Shown here piece by piece: positions 1-10,070 of a stretch of DNA of 64,000 nt (the first letter of the stretch is position 1; each line of letters begins with the position of its first letter). The stretch is from positions 44,868,456 to 44,932,455 of the forward strand of contig CM049318.1 in NCBI GenBank assembly GCA_026874595.1. The letters run 5' to 3'. The DNA is from Sipunculus nudus (Eukaryota > Annelida > Sipuncula > Golfingiida > Sipunculidae). A program made the position numbers and the translations under genes. The notes under the pieces were generated by a model that saw only the letters and a program-made list of their open reading frames with translations, had not been told where the DNA came from and ran no database searches.

Positions 1-750
1 GCCTGCCGGAAATGATGTAAAGTTAGTCAGATGAACGAGCAGTATAAAAGTGAAAGAAAATAATCCATAGTTTGTGAAGAAAGAACCAATATTAACAAAG
101 TTCTAAAGAAAATAAGATTTTGATATATTTTGATCACCTTGTCCTTGACCTTTGACTTATTTGAATAATAAACATAGGACTTCCAGATATCATCATGATA
201 TATGACAAGTGTAATTTACAAAACGATTCCTTCAAAACTGTCCAGTAGAATGCTACATGTGAGACGCAAGCACCTGGAAGCAGGCGAAATTGAGGACAAC
301 TGACAAACAGACAAACATACTGACAAACTGACCCAAGATTGAGACCAGTTGACTTAATCATGTGATGGAGAAACCTCAGAGGAAGATAATAAGCTATAGT
401 TTTTGTAAATGAGGTTTATACTTTTGGAGATATGGCCAAAAAATGATATGTTGTGGAAGTTTGAGTGCACCGCCCCCTAGCGGCCTTATCTGGAAAAGGA
501 AAAATCCGTTTCGAGATTTTATTGTAAGACATAAGATGTAATAGTTTTAAAAGGATTCTTTCAAAACTGTGGCCTGTAGAATGCTATACGTGAGACGCCA
601 TAACCGGTAAGCAGGCGAGTTTGATGAAAACTGAGAAACAGACGGACACACTGACAAAGTGACTCAAGATTGAGTCAAAATGACTCCACCAGGATTTAGA
701 AAAGACTCAGAGGAAGAAAATAAGCTATAGTTTATGTAGGCAAATGTATT
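1..750. repeat. Composite repeat copy S1 (paralogous to 8469-9230)
   Basis: This stretch opens with a CTTGCCGGAAAT-like edge and aligns over its whole length with 8469-9230, with scattered substitutions and small indels. It contains a TGACCTTTGACT motif near 150 and about two units of the 330-bp repeat described at 1200-2500. I see no coding potential. Short minus-strand frames rich in 'SVCLSV' come from the ACAGACAGACA tracts. The left edge of the window cuts into the repeat at or near its border. Confidence 0.7.
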
Positions 751-1105
751 TTCGAATATCATGACTTTTCCCCTAAAATTTGTAACCATGGTTACGGCAA
801 ATTTAAGTCAGCTACACACCAGATGACAGGCCTTGGAATGACGATTAAGATGAGCTATTGTTGAAGTAGATACGACTAATAGTCACAAAGATATGAAGAA
901 AAAACCGTTTTGAGAAGTTTTGATGACCTACACCTTGACCTTTGATCTATTTTGACCAAAAACAATAGGGCACCTAGAAATTTAATTCTCCATCATCTCT
1001 GAAAGTTTCAAGGTGATTGTGGCAAAATTGTGGCCAGGAGAGTGCAGACAAACAAACAGACAGACTAGACGACCATAGGTCGAACGCTTGCCGGAAATCG
1101 GAAGT
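751..1105. repeat. Tail module T (copy 1)
   Basis: This dispersed module recurs at 2690, 5740, 8185, 9580, 11700, 13870 and 16424. In order it carries a run like CCCCTAAAATTTGTAACC, an ACCATGGT core, a block ending in a CCTTGACC-rich string, GACCAAAAACAATAGG, and an ACAAACAGACAGAC stretch that runs into CGCTTGCCGGAAAT. The order is constant from copy to copy, so it behaves as one mobile or amplified unit. No protein is encoded. It could be the end of a nonautonomous DNA element, but target-site duplications were not identified. Confidence 0.65.
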
Positions 1106-1199
1106 GACACACAGACGGACAGAAAGAATATATTGTCGGTTTTCTATTAATGGAATGACTCTCAGGGACATTGCTGAGAATATGTGGCCCGTTGAATGA

Positions 1200-2500
1200 C
1201 ATATGAAACAAAAAGAACAGGCAAGCAGGCAAAGCTGACAACAAAAGACGAACAGACAGACATAGTGACTTATTGAGACAAGATTGACACCAGATGACAT
1301 AACCTAGTGATTGAGAAGATTCAAAGGAAGAAAATGATTTATGTAATTTAGATTTATAGTTTTGGAGGTCTGGCGAATTAATGATATACTTGGGAGGCTC
1401 GACTGTAGCGCCCTCTAGCAGACATATTCCCAAGACGACAAATGCGTTTCGTATTATTAGTGTATGACATGAGATGTCCCAGTTTCAAAAGGATTCCTTC
1501 AAAGCTGTGGCCTGTAGAATGCTATATGTAAGGCGTAAGAACCAGCAAGCAGGCGACTTTGAGGATAACAGACAAACAGATGGACACACTGACAAAGTGA
1601 CAGAAGATTGAAACCAGATGCCTTAATCAGGTTATGGAGAACACTCAAAGGAAGAAAATAAGCTATAGTTTATGTAACTGAGGCTTTGGGTGGAGAGATA
1701 GGGCCAATACAATGGTATGTGTGTGAGGGTCGTGTGCAGCGCCCACTAGTGGCCATATCCGAAAAATGAAAAATTTATTTTTCGATATTAGTGTAAGACA
1801 TAAGATGTAATAGTTTCAAAAGGATTCCGTCAAAACTGTGGCCTATAGAATGCTATATGTGAGACGCAAGAGCCAACAAGCAGGCGAATTTGAGGACAAC
1901 TGACAAACAGACGAAAACACTGACAAAGTGACTCAAGATTGAGTCCAGATGACTACTCCAGGTTATGGAGAAGACTCAAAGGAAGAAAAAAGCTACAGTT
2001 TATGTAACTGGGGTTTATAGTTTTGGAGATATTGCCAAAGCATGATATGTTGGGAGAGGTTCGAGTTCAGCGCTCCCTAGCAGCCATATCCGGAAAATGA
2101 AAAATTGGGTTGGAGATATTAGTGTTAGACTTAAGATGTAATAGTTTCAAAAGGATTCCGTCAAAACTGTGGCCTGTAGAATGCTATATGTGAGACGCAA
2201 GAGCAAGCAGGCGAATTTGAGGACAACTGACAAACAGACAGACACACTGACAAAGTGTCACAAAATTGTGACCAGATGACTACACTAGGTTATGGAGAAG
2301 ACTCAGAGGAAGAAAATAAGCTAGAGTTTATGTAATTGAGGCTTATAATTTTGGAGATATGGCCAAAATATGATATGTTCTGGAGGTTCGCATCCAGCGC
2401 CCCCTAGCGGCCCTATTCAAAAAATGAAAAAAAAAATTTCGAGATACTAGTGTAGGACTTATAATATGACAGTTTCAAAATGATTCCTGCAATAATGTGG
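1200..2500. repeat. 330-bp tandem repeat array (about 4 units)
   Basis: The landmark CAGCGCCCCCTAGCGGCC recurs at about 1408, 1740, 2070 and 2396, a period of about 327-332 bp. Each unit also contains TTTTGGAGATATGGCC, TTTCGAGATATTAGTGT, ACTGTGGCCTGTAGAATGCT and an ACAGACAGACACACTGACA stretch. Related units occur in short arrays across 1-17840. Units differ by many substitutions, so this array is not recent. No coding capacity is apparent. Confidence 0.8.
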
Positions 2501-2504
2501 CCTT

Positions 2505-2690
2505 TGGCGCAAGATGAATGAAATCTCGAAATATCTCTATTCACGAGATATTTTACGAGATACTGCAAGACTTGTAATAAAATCTTGTAGTACTAGTTGA
2601 ATGCTACCTGATGCAAAAAACTAGATCACTCTAGCTTTAAAACTGACAAAGTTAGAAAAATAAGACCCCTTATTTTCGAATATCATGACT
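2505..2690. repeat. Single diverged 147-bp-type monomer
   Basis: This segment contains AAATCTCG, an ACGAGATA-like inner arm, a GCGAGACTT-like part and CAAAAAACTAGA followed by CTCTAGCTTTAAAACTGACA. That is the same order of landmarks as the monomers of the 10070-11690 array, so it is a lone diverged relative. Similar singletons lie near 5340-5700, 7270-7700, 8000-8160, 9400-9560 and 13720-13860. Confidence 0.6.
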
Positions 2691-3000
2691 TTTCCCCTAA
2701 AATGTGTAACCATGGTTACGGCAAATTTGAGTCAGCTACACACCAGATGACAGGCCTTGGAATGACGATTAAGATAAGCTATTGTTGAAGTAGATACGAC
2801 TAATAGTCACAAAGATATGAAGAAAAAAAGTTTTGAGAAGTTTTGACGACCTTGACCTTGAACTTTGACCTATTTTGACCAAAAACAATAGGGCACCTAG
2901 AAATTATGTTTTTGATCATGCCTGTAAGTTTCAAGGTGATTGTGGCAAAATTGTGGCCAGGAGAGTGCAGGCAAACAAACAGACAGAGAAACAGACAGAC
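2690..3000. repeat. Tail module T (copy 2)
   Basis: This second copy of the T module includes GTAACCATGGTTACGGC near 2708, a CCTTGACCTTGA motif near 2850 and GACCAAAAACAATAGGGC near 2877. It matches 760-1090 closely over roughly 250 bp and then runs into a diverged 330-bp unit rather than into CTTGCCGGAAAT. Confidence 0.65.
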
Positions 3001-4070
3001 AAGACCTCGGCGCCGTCTAGCGGTCATATTGAAGCAAACAAAACAATGCTCTAAATAATAATGGAAGACATATTTTATATCAGTTTCAAAAGAATGTATG
3101 TAAAACTGTGGCTTGTTGGTTGATACATGTAAGATAGAAGCACCAGGGAGCAAGCGAAAATGAGATCAGCGAAAAAAGACATACACTGACAAAGTGATAA
3201 CGGATATGACCAGATGACTTGATCAATTTATGTCAAAGACTAAGACGAAGAAGATTAGCTATAATGGGTGTAATTAAGACTAATATTTTTAGAGATATGG
3301 CCGAAATATGACGTAAGTGTGGGTAGACTGCAGCTCTCCCAAGCGGCCACAGCCAGAAAAATTAAAAAAAAGTGTCTAGATATTAGTGCAGAAGGAAAGG
3401 TGTACGTGTCTCGAAAGTATTCATGCAAAATTGGGGAATTGGGGCTTGTAGACAGCTAATGTAAGATGCACACACCAAAAAGCTGGTAAAAATTAGCTCA
3501 GTGGAAAAAGAGATAGACATACTGCCAACGCATGACACAAGATGGAGACCAGATATGATCCAACCAGATTATAATGAAGAATCATGGCAAGATAATAAGC
3601 TATAACTGATGTAATAAAGATCAATAGTTTTGGAGATATCACCAACAGTATGAAACGTCATATTAAGAAGATTGTAGCGCCCCCTAACGGCATTGGTAAG
3701 AAATTGAAAAAAAAATGGATTTATAGATATGATTACAAGAGGTAAGATGTACCAGTATCAAAAGGATTCATGCTAAACTGTGGTTTGTGAATTCATATAT
3801 GTAAGATGCAAGCACTGGCCAGCAAGTAAAACTGGGCACATCGGACAAAGACACGGACATACACACAAAGTGACACATATGAGACAAAAGTTGTCAAACA
3901 AAAGTTATGTATGAAACCAAGAGAAACAAGTTAGTGAAGATGCGACTAAAATTGACAAAGTCATGGCCGAAAACATGATAAGTCAGATTGAATCCACTGC
4001 AGCGCCACCTAGTGGCTACAGCCAAAGCATGAAAATTGAGTTTCTAGATATGAGTACAATACAATGGATG
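3000..4070. repeat. Degraded 330-bp repeat units
   Basis: Landmarks of the 330-bp unit recur near 3005 (GGCGCCGTCTAGCGGTC), 3333, 3675 (GCGCCCCCTAACGGC) and 4002 (GCGCCACCTAGTGGC), keeping a period of about 330 bp. Divergence is clearly higher than in the 1200-2500 array. No other feature is visible. Confidence 0.65.
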
Positions 4071-4320
4071 TTTCAGTTCGCTTGTTTCAGAAGAAAATTT
4101 TTAAAGCTTTTTTAGCTTTTTCCCTATAAAATCTCAGTAAATGCAGAAAGCCAAAAAATAAACAAAATACGATAGAGCTTTTCAGATGACTGTTTATTTA
4201 CAAAAAAAATTGATAGTGCTATTTCCTGCCGTTTTTGAGATAGCGATGGTTAACCTACAGACGACGGACGACGCTGCACCATAGCATAAGCTCACAGATT
4301 CGCTAATAATTTGTTTCGAG
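4071..4320. other. Unassigned AT-rich spacer
   Basis: I see no open frame, tandem period or recognisable element here. It sits between two blocks of 330-bp units and may be an old unique insertion. Confidence 0.4.
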
Positions 4321-5000
4321 ATATAACCGTAAGACATAAGATTTAATAGTTTAAAAAGATTCTTTCAAAACTGTGGCCTGTAGAATTCTATTTGTGAGAC
4401 GAAAGAACAAACAAGCAGGCGAATTTGAGAACAACTGACAAACAAACAGACATACTGACAAAGGGACACAAGATGAAGACAAGATGACTTAACCAGGTTA
4501 TGGGGAAGACCCAGAGGAAGAAAATAAGGTATAATCTATGTAATTGAGGTTTCTAGTTTTGGAGATATGGCCAAACAATGATATATTGGGGATGTTCGAC
4601 TGCAGCGCCCTCTAGTGGACATATCCTGAAGACGACAAATGCGTTTCGTGATATTAGTGAATGGCATGAGATGTAATCGTTTCAAAAGGATTCCTCCAAA
4701 TATCTGGCTTGTTGATTGCTTTATGTGAGATGCAAGAACCAGCAAATAGGCGAATTTGAAGATAACTGAAAAACAGACAGACATACTGACAAAGTAACAC
4801 AAGATGGACACCAGATGACGTTACCATGTTTTGCAGAAGGCCAAGAGAAAGAAAATAAGTTACAGTTTGTGTAATATAGGTTTACTCTTACGGAAATATG
4901 TCCAAAAACTGATTTGTTTGGATGGGTCTAGTGCAGCGCCCCCTAGCAGCCATATCCGGAAAAAGAAAAATAAGTTTTGAGATATTAGTGTAAAACATAA
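4320..5000. repeat. 330-bp repeat array (2 units)
   Basis: Two units are marked by GCGCCCTCTAGTGGAC near 4603 and GCGCCCCCTAGCAGCC near 4935, again about 330 bp apart. Each carries the GGAGATATGG, TTTCGAGATATTAGTG and CTGTGGCCTGTAGAAT-like landmarks. No coding potential is visible. Confidence 0.7.
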
Positions 5001-5029
5001 GATGAAGGAAAAAACATACGCGGGTTACG

Positions 5030-5340
5030 AACATGCTTGCGAAAATCGAAGATTTCCGGCAAGCAATAAAGTGTGGACTGTGCCTCCAACATGTACGATA
5101 ATAGATAGGGCCCGGAGAGGCCGTCACGCACCGCTGCACACGCCGGCCGCCCACCGTAAGGACCCTGCCGCCACTTGCGGCGATGGCACGGGTCTTCGTG
5201 GTTTGGCGGAAAACGGCGCCAGATTTGACGAGACTTACAATATGACCCCTGAATGTGACTGCGAGTGTCAGGCGCTACCCAACGCTCAAAACCATGTGTC
5301 TGTAGCGTAAAAAATGACACAATTACAGGCATTTCTTTGA
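5030..5340. repeat. Hairpin edge plus GC-rich module
   Basis: A CTTGCGAAAATC-GAA-GATTTCCGGCAAG hairpin at about 5035-5063 opens the segment. It is followed by a strikingly GC-rich stretch (about 5095-5230) and then sequence that aligns with 7130-7260 (landmarks GTCAGGCGCT, ATGTGTCTGTAGCGTAAAAA, ATGACACAATTACAGGCA). The GC-rich block is much less GC-rich in the 7020-7140 paralogue. I tested it by eye for tRNA A/B boxes and rRNA-like motifs and found none. A 102-codon plus-strand frame here has no recognisable domain. Confidence 0.45.
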
Positions 5341-5740
5341 ATGTTCACGTGTTCTCGTTTCACGAGAAACGGTGCGAGATATGACGAGACTAGCTATTGA
5401 ATCAATTAGAACTAAAAAACAGAAAAATATGTTACAGTGTTTCATGTACCACTCCCCCTGGTGGCAATTTTCAGAAAATAAAAAAAAAAAATAATTTCGA
5501 GATATTTATAAATAACACAAAATACATGATTTTCAAAATCATTGTTAAAAAATTACGACCTCTAGGTCATATTTGATGAAATCTCGAAAAATCTCATTTG
5601 ACGAGAAATTGTGCAAGATTCTGCGAGACCTGCAATTGTATCATATATAACTGACTAAACACTACCTAATGCAAAAAACTAGACCTCGCTAGCTTTAATA
5701 ATGACAAAGTTAGAAAAAAAAATCAAATTTTGTGACTTTT
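5340..5740. repeat. Diverged 147-bp-type monomers
   Basis: Three partial monomers are visible through their TCTCGTTT...ACGAGA...GCGAGAT cores (near 5355, 5500 and 5590) and an ACTAGACCTCGCTAGCTTTA landmark near 5680. A trace of the 330-bp unit (CCACTCCCCCTGGTGGC, near 5450) lies between them, so this is a mosaic. Confidence 0.55.
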
Positions 5741-6065
5741 CCCCCAAAAATACGTTACCATGGTAACCATTGATCGGGACAATTTGCTGGCCTGTGGAAA
5801 GGCAACAAAATGAGGAATCAAATGAGCTATAGATTAAGCGCATACGATTATTATTGAAAGATATAAGGAAAAAACCGTAATAAGGTTTTTTAGTGACCCT
5901 GACCTTGACCTTTGACCGATTATGACCAAAAACAAAAGGCTCCGAGGAGAACCGATTATACACTAAATGTATAAGTTTGAAAGCGCTTGGTTGAAAATTG
6001 TAGCCTGTAGAGCACAGACAAACAGACAGACTAGACGACCAGAGGTCGAACGCTTGCCGGAAGCG
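5740..6065. repeat. Tail module T (copy 3) with X-box-like palindrome
   Basis: This T module copy carries a perfect 14-bp palindrome, GTTACCATGGTAAC, at 5754-5767, and CCTGACCTTGACCTTTGACC near 5890-5910. It ends in GACCAGAGGTCGAACGCTTG-CCGGAA, the edge shared by all T copies that join a CTTGCCGGAA start. Confidence 0.65.
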
Positions 6066-6360
6066 GAAATAAGAAAGTCAAACTAGGAGACAACATACAG
6101 CAGACAGTCAGGTTACATTTCGAACTGGCCAAATAAATAACCCCAATTATGGCGGAAACAGAAGCACAATTTTGTGTGGTTATGCTTATTTTCAAAGGTC
6201 GCAGATGAGTAGACAGACAGACAGACAAGAAAAAACTCTATGTGAAGGCCATGTACTCCTGTCATGGAGAATGGAAAACAGTCTATAAGAATAAAACTCC
6301 ATATTTTGAATTTCAAGAATAAGAAGAATTTAATTGTAACGTATATTAGGTCACCATGGT
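6066..6360. other. Unassigned segment after a CTTGCCGGAA edge
   Basis: I see no tandem period or coding signal. The sequence after the edge does not match the S1/S2 starts, so it belongs to a different module or is unique. Confidence 0.35.
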
Positions 6361-6800
6361 AATGGAAGAATATGACAGAGTCCCCACGAGGATAATCGCA
6401 TTAAATCTAGTTTCAGATGCTGCAATCAATGTTGTGACACTGTCTATAGTTTTGGAGATATGGCACAATAATGATTGCTGCAGCGCCATCTGGCGGCAAT
6501 TTTCTAAACAAAAAAAAAAAAAATAAGTTCCCAGATATTTTTTTTATAATATATATTTGATGTATAATTATATTTAACCCCTGCAGAATGTGACAGAGTC
6601 TCCAGGAGGATAAACGCATTAAATCTAGTATCAGATTCTGCAATCACTGTTGTGACAGTGTGTATAGTTTTGGAGATATGGCCAGATAATGATTGCTGCA
6701 ACGCCAACTCGCGGCTATTTTCTAAAAGAAAAAAAAAATAAGTTTCGAAATATAATATTTTTTATTATAAATATTTGATGTACAATTAAAATTTAACCCC
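6360..6800. repeat. About 219-bp tandem dimer
   Basis: Two units are marked by GCATTAAATCTAG at about 6398 and 6615, GTTTTGGAGATATGGC, GATTGCTGCAGCGCCA, an A-rich run followed by ATAAGTT, and TTTAACCCC-TGCA near 6577 and 6796. The period is about 217-219 bp. The unit shares the GGAGATATGGC...CAGCGCCA core with the 330-bp family, so it is probably a shortened relative. Confidence 0.65.
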
Positions 6801-7020
6801 CTGCACCCCCCCCCCCCCTCAAAGACTGCAAAACCAGGGATCCGCCCATATTTTGACACACCCAACTTCAAAATCGTGGATCCGTCCCTGGTTTGAAAGA
6901 TTTGCCAGTGGTTCCTGGCAACACAAGTGGCACCACAAGGGGACAAAATGAAAATAACAGGTGTGTTCAATTCAGATTTAGCGGCTTTTGTCCTCTATTC
7001 AATACTGCTTTGTGAAATTC
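6800..7020. other. Unassigned segment with poly-C tract
   Basis: A run of more than ten C residues at about 6807-6818 is followed by CCAGGGATCCGCCC and, about 45 bp later, GGATCCGTCCCTGG. This gives a loose inverted pair. No gene or known element was recognised. Confidence 0.35.
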
Positions 7021-7730
7021 ATGGACGACCGCGCACGCCAACTTGCAACTGTAATGGCCTTGCCGGCACTTACCGGTCAACCCTGAAACCACTTGTGCTC
7101 ACGGCAATTGGATGTATCTTCATCATTTGGTAAAGAATCGAGGCGAGATTTGAGAGAATTGCTATATAATAACATAATATGACTGAGAGTGTCAGACGCT
7201 GTCACATGCTGAAAACTATATGTCTGTAGTGTAAAAAATGACAGCATTATAGGCATTTGTTTAAATGGTCCTCTGTTCTCGTTTGACGACAAATGGTGCG
7301 AGATTTTACGAGATATTCACTTTTGTCACTTAAAACTAGTCATATGATTCTTGAACAATAGAAAAATAAAATATCTAGCATGAAAATGACCGAGATAAAG
7401 ACATTTGTTCGAAATCTAAAATATTCTCGTTTGGCGGGAGATGATACGAGATGTGGTGAGATTTGCAGTATAATCATGTCCGGCTTCTGAAATGCTACCA
7501 AATACTAAAAACTACTCCATTTTGGCATTAACCGTTATTAAGTTATAAGCATTTCTGTGAAATCTCGTAATATCTCGTTTCGCAATAAACCGAGCGAGAT
7601 TTGACGAGACCTGCTATTGAATTACTGAGAAACAAGAGGAAGCAGCCTTATGCAAAAAAACTAGACCCTTAAAACATAAATATTAACCGAGATAGAAGCC
7701 AAAAACTACATATTTTCAGATCGTCAAGTT
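7020..7730. repeat. Diverged mosaic of 147-bp-type monomers
   Basis: The TCTCGTTTGACGA...GCGAGATTTTACGAGA landmarks near 7280, 7430 and 7570 mark at least three monomer-like units spaced about 145 bp apart. The first part (about 7020-7260) aligns with 5160-5330. The segment is too diverged for exact borders. Confidence 0.5.
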
Positions 7731-8180
7731 TAACCCCGAAATTTGGTTACCGTGGTAACGGCAGCACAAAGCTACATGTGCGGAGGAATAAGCTAATGTT
7801 CCTAGTTTAAGATGCAAAAATAAAAATTGTGCCATGTTTAAAATTTTTTTTAGATATTGCAGAAAAATGATATGTGACAGTGTTTCATGTACCACGCCAC
7901 CTGGTGGCTATTTCCAAAAAATGAAAAATTGATTTCGAGATATTTATAAATGACACAAAATATATCAATTTCAAAGCCACTGTTAAAAAAATGCGACCTT
8001 GGGTCATATTTAATAAAATCTCGGAAACTCTCGTTTGGCGAGAAATGGTGCGAGATTTTACGAGAATTTTACTTGTATGATACAAAGCTTATTAAGTACT
8101 ATCTGGTGCAAAAAACTAGACCTCTCTAGCTTTAAAACTGACAAAGTTAGAAAAATTAGTCCATTGATTTTCGATTTCCA
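7730..8180. repeat. Partial T module, 330-bp unit and 147-bp-type monomer
   Basis: GTTACCGTGGTAAC (7746-7759) marks the start of a shortened T module. A 330-type core (CCACGCCACCTGGTGGC) lies near 7893, and a 147-type core (AAATCTCGGAAACTCTCG...GCGAGATTTTACGAG) near 8015-8065. Junctions are not resolvable by eye. Confidence 0.5.
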
Positions 8181-8184
8181 TCAC

Positions 8185-8468
8185 TTTTACCCGAAAATAC
8201 GTTACCATAGTGACAACAAATTTTAGTCAGCTACACACCAGATAAAAGGCCTTGGAATGTCGATGAAAATGAGCTACAGTTGAAGTAGATACGCTTTATA
8301 GAAAAAAGGATATGAAGAAAAAACCGTTTTATGAACTTTTGATGTCCTTGACCTTGACCTTTGACTGATCATGACCGAAAACAATCGAAGATTTCCGGCA
8401 AGCAACAAACAGACACGACGATTAGCCTATAGTCGCCATACCTAGGATGGCGACTATAACAAACTAGA
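8185..8468. repeat. Tail module T (copy 4)
   Basis: This copy carries TGACCTTGA at 8349-8357 followed by TGACCTTTGACTG, then GACCGAAAACAATCGAAGATT-TCCGGCAAG. Here the module appears to meet an inverted CTTGCCGGAAATC edge, before a GAGGTCACGCGCTTGCCGGA junction into the next repeat. Confidence 0.6.
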
Positions 8469-9230
8469 TGAACTGAGGTCACGCGCTTGCCGGAAATGAC
8501 GTAAAGTTAGTCAGATGAACGAGCAATGTCAAAGTGAAAGAAAATAATCCATAGTTTGAAAAAAATAGGACCAATATTAACAAAGTTCTGAAGAAAAAAG
8601 ATTTTGATATGTCTTAATCACCTTGACCTTGACCTTTGACTTATTTGAATAATAAACATTGGCCTTCCAGATATCGTTATGAAATATGATAAGTGTAAGT
8701 TACAAAGCGATTCCTGCAAAATTGTGGCCAGTAGAATGGTAAATGTGAGACGCAAGAACCAGGAAGCAGGCGAAATTAAGGACAACTGAAAAACAGACCA
8801 ACATACTGACAAACTGACCCAAGATTAAGAACAGATGACTTAATAAGGTTATGGAGAAACCTCAGAGGAAGATAAAAAGCTATAGTTTATGTAAATGAGG
8901 TTTATATTTTTTGAGATATGGGCAAAAAATGATATGTTGTGGAAGTTTGAGTGCACCGCCCCCTAGCGGCCAAATCTGGAAAATGAAAAATCCTTTCGAG
9001 ATATTAGTGTAAGACATAAGATGTAATAGTTTTAAAAGGATTCTTTCAAAACTGTGGCCTGTAGAATCCTATATGTGAGACGCAAGAACCGATAAGCAGG
9101 CGAATTTGAGGACAACTGAGAAACAGACGGACACACTGACAAAGTGACTCAAGATTGAGTCAATTTGACTACACCATGATTTTGAAAAGACTCAGGGGAA
9201 GAAAATAAGCCATTGTTTATGTAACTGAGG
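8469..9230. repeat. Composite repeat copy S2 (paralogous to 1-750)
   Basis: This copy starts at GCTTGCCGGAAATGACGTAA and follows the order of 1-750 closely: GTTAGTCAGATGAACGAGCA, AATAATCCATAGTTTG, CTTGACCTTTGACTTATTTG and then two 330-bp units. Substitutions and small indels are scattered throughout. The shared left border supports a discrete mobile or amplified unit that starts with CTTGCCGGAAAT. Confidence 0.7.
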
Positions 9231-9580
9231 CTTACAATTTTGGATAAATTTATGGCCAAAACATGATATTTTGGGGAGGTTTGCATACAGCGCCACCTAG
9301 CAGCTGCATTAAAAAAAATGGAAATACCATTTCGAGATAATAATGTAGGACTTTCAATATGTCTGTTTTAAAAAGATTCCTGTAAAACTGTGACCTCCAG
9401 GGCAAGATGAATGAAATCTCGAAATATCTCGTTTGACGAGATATTATACGAGATATCGCGAGACTTTTTATCAAATCTTGCAGTACTTGTTAAATGCTAC
9501 CTGATGCAAAAAACTAGACCTCTCTAGCTTTAAAACTGACAAAGTTAGAAAAATAAGACCCCTTATTTCAGAATATCATG
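9230..9580. repeat. 330-bp unit followed by a 147-bp-type monomer
   Basis: A 330-type core (ACAGCGCCACCTAGCAGC) lies near 9288. A 147-type monomer core (AAATCTCGAAATATCTCG...ACGAGATATCGCGAGA) follows near 9415-9465, then CAAAAAACTAGACC. The 330-then-147-then-T order here is the same as at 2396-3000 and 13588-14190. Confidence 0.6.
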
Positions 9581-9915
9581 ATTTTATCCCTAAATGGGTA
9601 ACCATGGTTACGGCAAATTTAAAAGATCTGCACACCAGAAGAAAGGCCTGGGAATGACGTTTAAAATGAGCTATGTTCGAAGAAGATACCACTAATAGTA
9701 ACAAAGATATGAAGAAAAAACCATTTTGTATACTTTTGATGATCTTGACCTTGACCTTTGACCTATACTGCCCAAAAACAATAGGTTTCCTGGAATTTTG
9801 ATTTTTGACCAGCTGTGTGAGTTTGAAAGCAATTCCTACAAAACGGTGGCCTGTAGAGAGTCCACAGACAAACAAACACACAAACAAGATGACCAGAGGT
9901 CACGCGCTTGCCGGA
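9580..9915. repeat. Tail module T (copy 5) with perfect DR1 motif
   Basis: This T copy has the best-preserved TGACCT array: TGACCTTGA at 9746-9754 overlapping TGACCTTTGACCT at 9752-9764. On the opposite strand the latter reads as a direct repeat of AGGTCA with one spacer base. The module ends in CAGAGGTCACGCGCTTGCCG. Confidence 0.65.
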
Positions 9916-10070
9916 AATGGAAATAATCCAGACAGATAGACAGAGAGTGCATGTAGAAACAGTCATATGAATGAGCAACATTGTGGGGGCAGCAGAAACG
10001 AATAATACGTTTATGTATGCATGCTGACCTTGAATAGCTGCATACCTTTCTAGTGTAAAAGGGACCAAGT
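9916..10070. other. Short unassigned linker
   Basis: This segment separates the CTTGCCGGAAATGG edge from the 147-bp array. It is too short to show a period, and no feature was recognised. Confidence 0.3.

Noticed and set aside
5095-5230. tRNA or 5S rRNA gene in the GC-rich island
   Set aside because: No A/B box pair, no cloverleaf pairing and no 5S internal control region could be found on either strand.
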